DNA of 64,000 nt from Candidatus Cryptobacteroides onthequi (lineage in GTDB: Bacteria > Bacteroidota > Bacteroidia > Bacteroidales > UBA932), in the NCBI GenBank assembly GCA_018066125.1, contig JAGHSA010000024.1:1-64000 (forward strand). Reading direction: 5' to 3'. Made by a program: the position numbers and the translations under genes. Positions 1-7,240 of the stretch are shown here, in pieces (positions within the stretch are counted from its first letter, which is position 1; every line of letters starts with the position of its first letter). The notes beneath the pieces were generated by a model. It searched no databases. It had not been told where the DNA came from and saw only the letters and a list, made by a program, of their open reading frames with translations.

Positions 1-18
1 TAATCGCAATTGTGTAAC
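1..18. repeat. 18-bp direct repeat, left copy
   Basis: The sequence TAATCGCAATTGTGTAAC occurs here, ending on the first base of the stop codon (complement) of the alpha/beta hydrolase gene, and again without mismatch at 1102-1119. The two copies are 1101 bp apart and bracket exactly one gene and its upstream region. I saw no further copy in the window. Confidence 0.8.
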
Positions 19-941
19 TATTTGCCTGCCGGGCCGATGTAAGAGAGAACCCTGTCCCATACCTCCTGCCTGCCGGTCTCGTTTAGAATCTCATGACGCA
101 TGCCAGGATACAGGATGCTGTCGACGTGCCTATAGCCGACCTTTCTCATAAGATCTATGGAATTCCGGTGCTGCCTGTCACCGATGCGGCAAGGATCGTC
201 AGCACCCGAAATGAACAGGACAGGCATGTCAGGATCGGCAACAGTCCACCCCTTCCTTGAATAGCAATCCATCATAAGCCCCATAAGGTTGCGGAATCCG
301 TTTGCAGTGAAAATAAACTGGCACAAAGGATCATGGTGATACTCCTCGAGCGTTTTCCTGTCCGAGCATACCCAGGCGCTGGCGTAGCCTTCGCCCTCGA
401 ATGGTTTGTTGAAGCTTCCGAACGCGATGTCCTGCATGATCTGCGGCCTGTGATGATCCCCGCGTACAAGGCCTATGGTACCTGAGAGCAGCCTTCCTGC
501 CCATGCAGCCTGGTTGGAGCTCGGCGAGCCACAGACAATGAGCCTGTCTATCCTGTCTCCATATCTCTTGGCGTACGACCTCACCGCCATCGAGCCCATG
601 CTGTGTCCCAGCAGAGTCCGGGTCAGATGCGGCCATTTTTCAGCAGACCAGATGCGGACCTTTTCAATGTCTTCGACCATCGCACGCCATCCCCCGCCAT
701 ACATGTATCCAAGATCGGCCGGGTCCTTCACTGACTCCCCGTGTCCCCTATGATCATGGATCACACAGACATAGCCATTCGCGGCCAGGAACTCCATGAA
801 CCCGTAATACCTTTCCTTGTGCTCGCACATGCCGTGCACGAGCTGCACGATGCCCATAGGCTCTGTCTCCGGCTCGACGAACGCAACGCCGAGCTGGATC
901 CCGTCTGCCGATGCTTCAATCCTTAGTTTCTGTATATCCAT
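18..941 (-). CDS. Alpha/beta hydrolase, serine aminopeptidase S33 / monoacylglycerol lipase-like
   Basis: This is a 307-residue cytoplasmic-looking alpha/beta hydrolase with no signal peptide. The nucleophile elbow GHSMG places the catalytic Ser at about residue 114, the acid lies in the segment ISGADDP (residues 245-250), and the His is at about 283 in PGMRHE. The HG motif at 36-37 would supply the oxyanion hole, and the HDHRGHGES block near 62-70 is typical of the Hydrolase_4 / lysophospholipase group. Length matches the family. The substrate is unknown; lipid esters or acyl-peptides are the usual ones. It stands alone, flanked by an 18-bp direct repeat at both ends and with a 36-bp palindrome about 80 bp upstream of its start. 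Confidence 0.85.
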   Translation of the reverse strand: MDIQKLRIEASADGIQLGVAFVEPETEPMGIVQLVHGMCEHKERYYGFMEFLAANGYVCVIHDHRGHGESVKDPADLGYMYGGGWRAMVEDIEKVRIWSAEKWPHLTRTLLGHSMGSMAVRSYAKRYGDRIDRLIVCGSPSSNQAAWAGRLLSGTIGLVRGDHHRPQIMQDIAFGSFNKPFEGEGYASAWVCSDRKTLEEYHHDPLCQFIFTANGFRNLMGLMMDCYSRKGWTVADPDMPVLFISGADDPCRIGDRQHRNSIDLMRKVGYRHVDSILYPGMRHEILNETGRQEVWDRVLSYIGPAGK

Positions 942-1018
942 AAGTCTATCCGGTTTTGAGTGGTACTAATATAGGAAAATTTTACAGGAATATCGCCTTT
1001 TAGAATTCCCTGTTCGGC

Positions 1019-1054
1019 TGTAGATGCTAATCGAAATTTCGATTAGCATCTACA
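1019..1054. repeat. 36-bp perfect palindrome
   Basis: The half-site TGTAGATGCTAATCGAAA is followed directly by its exact reverse complement, with no loop. It lies between two divergent genes, 78 bp upstream of the hydrolase start and 158 bp upstream of the DUF389 start. A loopless 18-bp arm is long for an operator and has no U-tract to act as a terminator. It may be a cruciform-forming or site-specific recombination site. Confidence 0.85.
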
Positions 1055-1101
1055 TCAATAAATGCTTGAATGCGGTTCCTATTTATCTTAGGTTCCTATA
1101 T

Positions 1102-1119
1102 TAATCGCAATTGTGTAAC
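1102..1119. repeat. 18-bp direct repeat, right copy
   Basis: Second exact copy of the repeat at 1-18. It sits in the 942-1211 intergenic region, which also holds the 36-bp palindrome and a short direct repeat GGTTCCTAT (about 1075 and 1091), but no gene. Confidence 0.8.
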
Positions 1120-1211
1120 AAATAATGAAGGGGAGAGCCGCGCCCCATCCTGGATGCGGGAATTGGGAAACTGCGCGATTATTCGCATATTTGTAGAAAT
1201 CGCATGCTTCA

Positions 1212-2390
1212 ATGGGGAAATTTTCGGAATACATACGTGAGACCCTGAGTCTCAATGAGCACCTGGATCTCGGGAACGCGGAATCCACCATACGCCAGAA
1301 CATCAATTTCAAGGGACCGAACGTCATCATTCTCGCCTGTGCAATCGTGATAGCATCAGTGGGCCTCAATGTCAACTCCGTCCCGGTAATCATCGGCGCG
1401 ATGCTCATATCCCCGGTGATGGGACCGATCATGGGCTTCGGCCTGTCCCTGGGCATCAACGACACGGACCTGATGAAGGCGTCGGTCAGGAATTTCTGCG
1501 TCATGGTGTCGATAAGCATCATCGCCTCTTCGGTATTCTTCCTCATATCGCCTCTCAACCTTGAGCACCCTACGGAGCTTCTGTCGCGTACCAATCCGAC
1601 CATCTACGACGTCCTGATCGCCATTTTCGGCGGTATCGCCGGAATGCTTGAGAACTCCCGCCGTGAACGCGGCACCGTGATCTCCGGCGTGGCCATTGCG
1701 ACAGCCCTGATGCCCCCACTCTGCACCGTGGGCTTCGGAATCGCGACTCTCGACCCTCACTATATCGTGGGCGCTCTCTACCTCTTCCTCATCAACAGCG
1801 TATTCATCGCCCTGGCGGTGTTCGTCACATCGAAATATCTGGGATTCCATCCTGTCAGAAATGAGGACGAGAGCATGTATGCGCGCCGTGCCAGAGTCGC
1901 ATGGGTCGTGGTTGCCCTCATGGTGATACCCAGCATCTGGTCGGCCGTGACAGTGATCAGGGAAAACAATTTTACCATCAATGCCGAAAGGTTCGTGGAT
2001 AACAACAAGTCCCTTGGGACGAGTTATATCTACGACCACAAGGTCAGCACGTCCAGAAAGTGCTACCAGGTGGAAGTGTTCCTGGCCGGAGAGCATATGA
2101 ATCCGCAGTCGCGCGAGCTCCTCCTCCGCAGTGCCGAGAGCCATGGTCTCCAGCGTTCACAGGTCATTCTCCGAGAGGAGGCTGCGGTCAAGGGAACGGA
2201 CCAGACCGAAGTGGTGCGCGACCTGTACGAGTACTACGACAAGCGTATCCAGGAGCTCAACCAGACCATCACAGACCTTCAGGTGGAACTCTCCAGATAC
2301 AAAAAGGCGCCCGCAGACACCGCCGTCGCGGCTGGTCATGCGGACACCTCGTCATCTGCATCTCCGGAAGCTAGCGCACGTCCGGAATGA
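1212..2390 (+). CDS. DUF389 (TIGR00341-type) integral membrane protein
   Basis: The 392-residue protein has a polytopic membrane core (roughly residues 30-235) with alternating hydrophobic blocks. The PVIIGAMLISPVMGPIMG segment near residues 56-73 is the signature of DUF389. A soluble C-terminal part follows from about 240, and the last 60 residues are a coiled coil (YYDKRIQELNQTITDLQVEL) and a Ala/Ser-rich tail. The family's function is not established. The start at ATGGGGAAA fits the membrane core; nothing upstream in frame is conserved. Its 3' end overlaps the convergent transglycosylase gene by 20 bp, so the two cannot have separate terminators. Confidence 0.85.
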   Translation: MGKFSEYIRETLSLNEHLDLGNAESTIRQNINFKGPNVIILACAIVIASVGLNVNSVPVIIGAMLISPVMGPIMGFGLSLGINDTDLMKASVRNFCVMVSISIIASSVFFLISPLNLEHPTELLSRTNPTIYDVLIAIFGGIAGMLENSRRERGTVISGVAIATALMPPLCTVGFGIATLDPHYIVGALYLFLINSVFIALAVFVTSKYLGFHPVRNEDESMYARRARVAWVVVALMVIPSIWSAVTVIRENNFTINAERFVDNNKSLGTSYIYDHKVSTSRKCYQVEVFLAGEHMNPQSRELLLRSAESHGLQRSQVILREEAAVKGTDQTEVVRDLYEYYDKRIQELNQTITDLQVELSRYKKAPADTAVAAGHADTSSSASPEASARPE

Positions 2391-3216
2391 TGATCTCGTA
2401 ACTTCTGTGTGAGGCGTTGTTGAGCTTGGTCTCCCTGAGCCAGAGATTGGCTCTCTTGAGGTCTGCGTAGCTTACGCCATGGTCCAGAGCGAACTGTACA
2501 AGGTCCGGTATCTCGTCGGTCACCGTGACCACCTCTTTCGGGCGTCTGTCGCCATATCTCTCGCTGACCGAGAATCCGAATGACTCCGGGTTCTCGAAGA
2601 GCATCTTCGCGGCCATTACCCTGAACATGTACCTCGAAGTCTCTTCGCGAAGCCAGAGATCCGTGGCCTTTTTCTGGCGCTGGTTCTTCAGTCCGGCGCT
2701 GATTCCGCCCTGTCCGGCATTGTAGCTGGCGGCTACGGTGAGCCAGTCCCCGTATTTGGCATATGCCTCTTTGAGATACTTGCAGGCCGCACGTGTGGCC
2801 TTTTCGGTATTGTAGCGCTCATCCACATTGGCGTTGACCTCCAGCCCCTTCTCGCGGGCGGTCGCCTGCATGAACTGCCAGAGTCCCGCAGCGCCTGCCC
2901 TGGAAACGGAAGTCGGGTCGAGGTTGCTCTCGATCACCATGATGTACTTGATGTCGTCCGGGATGCCGTACTCCTTGAGGATGGGCTCCACGATCGGGAA
3001 GATCTTGCCGGAGCGCTTGATCATCAGGGTCGAAGTGGAGTGCATGTATGTGAAAGTGATGAGCTCGCGGTCCATGCGCTCGTACATGTCCGGGCGCGAG
3101 AAGCTTACTGTCTGCCCTGCGAATACGTATGAGTCGGGAACTCCCGGAGGGCCCGGCTGGGCGAAGAGGACGGATGCCGAAAGGATGGCGGTGAGGATGG
3201 CGGTTATTCGTTTCAT
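2371..3216 (-). CDS. Lytic murein transglycosylase (SLT domain, MltD/Slt type)
   Basis: I chose the Met at 3216 because it gives a clean signal peptide (MKRITAILTAILSASVLFA). The next in-frame Met, eight codons upstream, adds a charged Cys-containing stretch. The 281-residue exported protein has the goose-type SLT fold: the catalytic Glu is at about residue 96 in IMVIESNLDP, followed by SRAGAAGLWQFM and the Y-NAGQGG block. The last ~45 residues (VSYADLKRANLW... YEIIIP) look LysM-like and would bind peptidoglycan. The enzyme would cleave the MurNAc-GlcNAc bond to give 1,6-anhydroMurNAc. It is convergent with DUF389 and divergent from the cyclophilin gene. Confidence 0.9.
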   Translation of the reverse strand: MKRITAILTAILSASVLFAQPGPPGVPDSYVFAGQTVSFSRPDMYERMDRELITFTYMHSTSTLMIKRSGKIFPIVEPILKEYGIPDDIKYIMVIESNLDPTSVSRAGAAGLWQFMQATAREKGLEVNANVDERYNTEKATRAACKYLKEAYAKYGDWLTVAASYNAGQGGISAGLKNQRQKKATDLWLREETSRYMFRVMAAKMLFENPESFGFSVSERYGDRRPKEVVTVTDEIPDLVQFALDHGVSYADLKRANLWLRETKLNNASHRSYEIIIPDVR

Positions 3217-3293
3217 GGCGCAAATATAGCATTTCGGCATCCAAAATTCCGGGCATTTTGGCTATTTTTGCAGCAAATAACAAGAATTTCGAT

Positions 3294-4034
3294 ATGGCAA
3301 AGGTCAGGATAAGCACAATGCTCGGCGACATCACGGTGCGCCTCTACGATGAGACTCCCCTCCACAGGGACAACTTCCTCAAGCTCGCACGCGAGGGGTA
3401 CTATGACGGCACCCTCTTCCATCGCGTCATCAGGGATTTCATGATCCAGGGCGGCGATCCGCAGAGCAAGGGCGCCCCGAAGGGCAAGTCCCTGGGCTCC
3501 GGCGGTCCTGACTATACCCTGCCGGCAGAGATCTCCCCTGCCCTCTTCCACAAGCGCGGTGCACTCGCTGCCGCACGTCTCGGAGACGAGGTGAATCCAG
3601 AGCGCAGGAGCAGCGGATCGCAGTTCTATATCGCCTGGGGCAAGACCTACAGCGACGGACAGCTCGGCCAGCTCGCAAAGCAGCTTCAGATGCAGGCTGA
3701 AAAGCAGGTGTTCGAGGGGCTAGTGGCAGAGCGCCGCAAGGAGGTCATGGAGCTTCGAAGGAACCGTGACCGCGCCGGCCTGATGGCTCTCCAGGACGAA
3801 CTTCTGGCCAAGACCTCCGCAATCATCAGGGAGCAGGGGCTCGGGCAGCTCTCTGCCGCCCAGAAAGAGGCCTACAGCACTGTCGGAGGTGTTCCTTTCC
3901 TCGACGGGCAGTACACTGTCTTCGGCGAGGTCGAGGAGGGTCTCGACGTTGTCGGCATGATACAGGAGGCTGCCACAGGTGCGGCCGACAGGCCTGTCGA
4001 CGACATCTCCATGAAAGTCACAGTCATAGAATAA
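3294..4034 (+). CDS. Peptidylprolyl isomerase, cyclophilin type
   Basis: Starting at MAKVRIST, the 246-residue protein has the cyclophilin core: FHRVIRDFMIQGGD near residues 40-55, then RSSGSQFYI, and YTVFGEVEEGLDVV close to the C-terminus. A charged helical insert of about 80 residues, rich in Gln, Glu and Arg, separates the QFYI strand from the last strands. It makes the protein longer than E. coli PpiB (164 aa). There is no signal peptide, so it is probably cytoplasmic. A TATTTTTG box lies about 25 bp upstream. Only 6 bp separate it from the ATP-grasp gene, so they are likely co-transcribed. Confidence 0.9.
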   Translation: MAKVRISTMLGDITVRLYDETPLHRDNFLKLAREGYYDGTLFHRVIRDFMIQGGDPQSKGAPKGKSLGSGGPDYTLPAEISPALFHKRGALAAARLGDEVNPERRSSGSQFYIAWGKTYSDGQLGQLAKQLQMQAEKQVFEGLVAERRKEVMELRRNRDRAGLMALQDELLAKTSAIIREQGLGQLSAAQKEAYSTVGGVPFLDGQYTVFGEVEEGLDVVGMIQEAATGAADRPVDDISMKVTVIE

Positions 4035-4040
4035 TCCCCT

Positions 4041-5132
4041 ATGTCTTCCCAGGGCAGGTGTGACGTGCTCCTGTGCGAGGCCGGCGGCCGTGTGGGCTAC
4101 CAGGTCCTCAGGAGTCTTGCGCGCCATGGCCTGCGCGTGGGCGTGTGCGACTCTTCGGACCGGGGCATGTCGTTCCGTTCCAGATATGCCGTCAGGAAGG
4201 CGGTATCTCCCAGCCCTGTCAGGAACCCCGACGGATACGCCCGTTTTGTGGCCTCAGAAGCCGCCTCAAGCGGCGCGGTGGCAGTCCTGCCCATCTTTTA
4301 CCCTGAAGTCCTCTCAGAGCGCCGCAAAATGCTTCCGGAGGGCGTCCTTCTCCCTGTCGAGACGCCGGAGAAGCTCAGGATGCTCGATGACAAGCTCAGC
4401 GCCTGCTCTCTCGCGGCTTCGCTGGGCATACGCCAGCCCCGCATGTATGCCGATCCGGCAGAGGTGGATTGCTGGCCTGCCGTGTTCAAGAGAACCTCTG
4501 GTCTCGGCGGTTCCGGGGTGTATTTCCCAAAGGATGCGGCCGCTCTCTCCAATCTGGTTTCGAAGTCGCGCAGGGGCGGATATCTGATCATGGACTTCAT
4601 AGACGGCAGCGATGTGTGTGTGGATGCAGTGCGCTGGGGCTCATTCTATCAGGCCTGGGCATACCGCGTGCTCGAGCCCAGAACCAAGGGGATGTCGGTG
4701 CTCAGAGAGAGTGTGGAGGCTCCGGAGCTGATTTCGGCACTTAAATCCATACTTGATGAGATAGACTATAATGGCTTGTGCGGCTGCGATTTCCGTGTAG
4801 ATAATGTCACTGGAGAATCGTATTTTCTCGAATGTAATCCACGGTTCTCCGGAGGATTGGGCTCTCAGATAGCTTCAGGCTTCGACCAGCCTTATGTGCT
4901 GTGGCAGGCTTCGACGGGCTTGGCCCTGGATTGTACGACGTCTGGATTTATTTCGGGTAAAGTTACTGAGTCACTTGGCGATGCGCTGACTCTATTGAAT
5001 AGAAAGTTTAAGAAGAAAACTCTTTCGTGGGCGGAGGTTCGTGCCTGTCTGGGTCTGTTCGGGCGCACTTTTGACGATTTTTATCTTGATGATCTGCGTG
5101 CCGGCGTGTATTCGCTGCTGCACGGCCGCTGA
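4041..5132 (+). CDS. ATP-grasp domain protein (carbamoyl-phosphate-synthase-like)
   Basis: The 363-residue protein starts with a Rossmann-like pre-ATP-grasp domain (VLLCEAGGRVGYQVLRSL, residues 9-26). ATP-grasp elements follow: VFKRTSGLGGSGV (about 150-162) for the nucleotide-binding loop, FIDGSDVCVDAV, and GLCGCDFRVDN followed by ECNPRFSGG, which carries the metal-binding Glu/Asn. Enzymes of this type join a carboxylate to an amine or thiol with ATP. The substrate cannot be read from the sequence. Such proteins occur in cell-surface glycan or peptide-modification loci, but the only partner here is the upstream cyclophilin gene. Confidence 0.75.
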   Translation: MSSQGRCDVLLCEAGGRVGYQVLRSLARHGLRVGVCDSSDRGMSFRSRYAVRKAVSPSPVRNPDGYARFVASEAASSGAVAVLPIFYPEVLSERRKMLPEGVLLPVETPEKLRMLDDKLSACSLAASLGIRQPRMYADPAEVDCWPAVFKRTSGLGGSGVYFPKDAAALSNLVSKSRRGGYLIMDFIDGSDVCVDAVRWGSFYQAWAYRVLEPRTKGMSVLRESVEAPELISALKSILDEIDYNGLCGCDFRVDNVTGESYFLECNPRFSGGLGSQIASGFDQPYVLWQASTGLALDCTTSGFISGKVTESLGDALTLLNRKFKKKTLSWAEVRACLGLFGRTFDDFYLDDLRAGVYSLLHGR

Positions 5133-5351
5133 TCTTCCCATTTTCTCTCATCTTTTCGTGTCCGCTACAGGGTGATCTGTTGCGGATTTTTTCTGTCTTT
5201 TCGGCATGTTTACATATGTTGCACCCTTATTTACAAATAAATGTAAGCGGTGCTAAAGCGCTGATATATAGGTAGTTACATAATATATGGAAAATATGCA
5301 AAAAGGGCATTCCAGTATCCTGCAGGCCGGATTCTCCCCTCCCCTGCGCAT

Positions 5352-5392
5352 GAAGAAAGCGCATAGAGAACTGCTTCCCTATGCGCTTCTTC
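5352..5392. terminator. Hairpin between the convergent ATP-grasp and AbiEi-like genes
   Basis: The left arm GAAGAAAGCGCATAG and the right arm CTATGCGCTTCTTC pair with one bulged base around a 12-nt loop. The hairpin ends 16 bp after the stop of the minus-strand AbiEi-like gene. It lacks a strong U-tract on either strand. The rest of 5133-5408 has no gene. Confidence 0.6.
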
Positions 5393-5408
5393 TGATGTAT
5401 TTTCTATC

Positions 5409-6032
5409 CTAGTTTTCCCAGATGTCCATGATGATTTCTTTGACCCATGCGGGAGGGATTGTGATATCTGCCATGAATTCCTTTTCGCTTACATCCCTGA
5501 GTCTATATGCAATCTTTCTTTTGGCTTCACTGTCGATGGCTTCTTTTCCAAGTGCCCTGATGGCTGAGCAGATCAGCTGCATTGTGGGACATCTGTATCC
5601 GAACATCTTGACTTCGGAAGTGTGATTGAAATAGATTTTCCTGCCATTGGTCAGTGATATCTTTCTCGGAGCTCCGTCTGTCAGATATTTCAGATCTGAG
5701 ATTCTCAGACTTGTCAGTCCGAGCTCATATGCGGCCTGGTCTCCATACGGGAGGATCCTGACTTTCTCTCTGGCAGCCAGTGCCTCGGCGATGGTTTCCG
5801 GCTGAGGTGAAATTCTTGTGCCGGCATAGTCCTGACTGATCCTTGGATAGCAGTATATGCCTCTGGCCAGACGCAGGATGAATCCCTCGTTTGCCAGTGT
5901 CATGAGCGCGAGGCGTACAGATTCCTGGCTGCGGATGTTCAGGAAGTCTTCTGTGAAGAATATCCTGCCTCGTTCCCAGTCGCTGATTTGTTTTCGAATT
6001 TTCTCAGTTTCTGATTGTGTATTTGTTTTCAT
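5409..6032 (-). CDS. AbiEi-family / DUF6088 antitoxin-like regulator, apparently orphan
   Basis: The 207-residue protein (start at MKTNTQSE) has an N-terminal winged-helix segment (IFFTEDFLNIRSQESVRLAL, then EGFILRLARGIYCYP) and a central AELGLTSLR-like block. This matches DUF6088 and the AbiEi antitoxin family of type IV toxin-antitoxin systems. The expected partner, a nucleotidyltransferase of the AbiEii family, would normally be directly downstream. Instead there is a hairpin and the convergent ATP-grasp gene, so no toxin is present here. A TATTTTTG box ends only 6-7 bp before the chosen ATG, suggesting a leaderless or nearly leaderless mRNA. It may now act as a stand-alone repressor. Confidence 0.7.
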   Translation of the reverse strand: MKTNTQSETEKIRKQISDWERGRIFFTEDFLNIRSQESVRLALMTLANEGFILRLARGIYCYPRISQDYAGTRISPQPETIAEALAAREKVRILPYGDQAAYELGLTSLRISDLKYLTDGAPRKISLTNGRKIYFNHTSEVKMFGYRCPTMQLICSAIRALGKEAIDSEAKRKIAYRLRDVSEKEFMADITIPPAWVKEIIMDIWEN

Positions 6033-6038
6033 CTCTAA

Positions 6039-6046
6039 CAAAAATA
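6039..6046 (-). promoter_or_regulatory. -7 promoter box of the AbiEi-like gene
   Basis: On the minus strand this reads TATTTTTG, a match to the Bacteroidetes TAnnTTTG box. It ends 7 bases before the start codon. No convincing -33 TTTG is visible at the expected distance. Confidence 0.45.
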
Positions 6047-6077
6047 TCATCTTTTTGTTAGAATTACAACTATAAAA

Positions 6078-6106
6078 AAAGCTTCGGCAGGAAATACCGA
6101 AGCTTT
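6078..6106 (-). terminator. Rho-independent terminator of the polyamine operon
   Basis: On the minus strand the stem AAAGCTTCGG / CCGAAGCTTT (10 bp, 9-nt loop) is followed by a run of T. It starts 4 bp past the stop codon of the last polyamine gene. Confidence 0.85.
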
Positions 6107-6109
6107 AAA

Positions 6110-7240
6110 TCAGACTCTGTTCTTGAAGTCCTTATAGCCGAACTCTTTCCACAGACTCATACGGTCACCGTCTTTAATCCATATAGAAGGGAGAGGCATG
6201 CCATTGAAGGTATTATTCTTCACCATTGAATAAATGGCCATATCGCAGAAAGTAAGCATTTCGCCTTCCTTAAGTTCGTAATCAAAAGAATAGTCCCCTA
6301 TCACATCTCCAGCAAGACAAGTCGGACCTGCAAGACGATAACTGAACGGCTTTTCATCCGGACAGCCGGAGCCCTGGAGCGGAGGTCGGTACGGCATTTC
6401 CAGCACATCTGGCATGTGACATGCGGCGGATGTGTCGAGAATTGCAATCCGGCCTGACTCTCGATTCTGTATCTCAAGGACCCGTGTGTGAAGAAAACCG
6501 GCATTCAAGGCAACGGCTTCGCCCGGTTCCAAATACACCTCAAGCCCATATTCTTCTCGCATCTTCATGATACACCGCTCAAGTCGTTTGATATCATAGC
6601 CCTCACGAGTTATGTGATGCCCGCCCCCGAAGTTGATCCATTTCATCGACTTCAGGTAATGACCGAACTTTTCGACTACAGCATCAAGTGTCACTTCCAG
6701 GGCATCAGAATCCTGCTCGCAAAGCGTATGGAAGTGAAGGCCATCGATCATGGTCAGAAGTTCAGGCTGACTCACCATGGCGGTTTCCAACTCTGCAGCC
6801 GTGACTCCCATTCGGCTGCCAGGTGCACATGGGTCATATATGGCATGACCCTCCTGTGTGGATTTCTCCGGATTGATTCTCAATCCCACGCTGCACCCGG
6901 CTTCCCTGGCTTTGGCGCCATACAGGGAAAGCTGCCGTAGAGAATTGAATACAATGTGGTCACATATGTCCACGAGTTCATCGACATCCTCTGCCTTGAA
7001 GGCCGGGCTGAACACATGGTTCTCCCCTCCTGGCATCTCCTCATGGCAGAGACGTGCCTCATAAAGCCCGCTTGCAGTCGCGCCGCACAGGTACTGCCCT
7101 ATCATCGGGTATAGGGCATAGCAACTGAAGGCCTTCTGGGCAAGTAGGATGTGCGCACCGGTGCGCTGCGTCACTCCTTGAAGGACGGACAGATTGCGCC
7201 GCAAGGCGTCACTGTCTATCACGTAGCACGGTGTGTTCAT
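6110..7240 (-). CDS. nspC: Carboxynorspermidine / carboxyspermidine decarboxylase
   Basis: This 376-residue enzyme belongs to the alanine-racemase-fold (type III) PLP decarboxylases. The PLP Lys is at about residue 36 in LLAQKAFSCYALYP. Family markers are LHFHTLCEQ (about 168-176) and INFGGGHHIT (about 205-215), which bind the phosphate. The Cys in AILDTSAACHMPDVLE is the expected position of the active-site Cys region. It would decarboxylate carboxyspermidine to spermidine (or the carboxyaminopropylagmatine analogue). It is the last gene of the operon, with no gap to the dehydrogenase gene, and is followed by a terminator. Confidence 0.9.
   Translation of the reverse strand: MNTPCYVIDSDALRRNLSVLQGVTQRTGAHILLAQKAFSCYALYPMIGQYLCGATASGLYEARLCHEEMPGGENHVFSPAFKAEDVDELVDICDHIVFNSLRQLSLYGAKAREAGCSVGLRINPEKSTQEGHAIYDPCAPGSRMGVTAAELETAMVSQPELLTMIDGLHFHTLCEQDSDALEVTLDAVVEKFGHYLKSMKWINFGGGHHITREGYDIKRLERCIMKMREEYGLEVYLEPGEAVALNAGFLHTRVLEIQNRESGRIAILDTSAACHMPDVLEMPYRPPLQGSGCPDEKPFSYRLAGPTCLAGDVIGDYSFDYELKEGEMLTFCDMAIYSMVKNNTFNGMPLPSIWIKDGDRMSLWKEFGYKDFKNRV

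Noticed and set aside
1356..2144. 262-codon open frame antisense to the DUF389 gene
   Set aside because: His/Asp/Arg-rich antisense artefact of a GC-skewed membrane protein gene.
4041..5132. ATP-grasp gene as a graspetide ligase for the ~50-aa peptides
   Set aside because: It lies more than 13 kb from the nearest peptide gene and next to a cyclophilin; no evidence links them.
5220..5260. Short inverted repeat TTACA/TGTAA as a promoter or terminator
   Set aside because: The 5-bp arms in AT-rich sequence are expected by chance.
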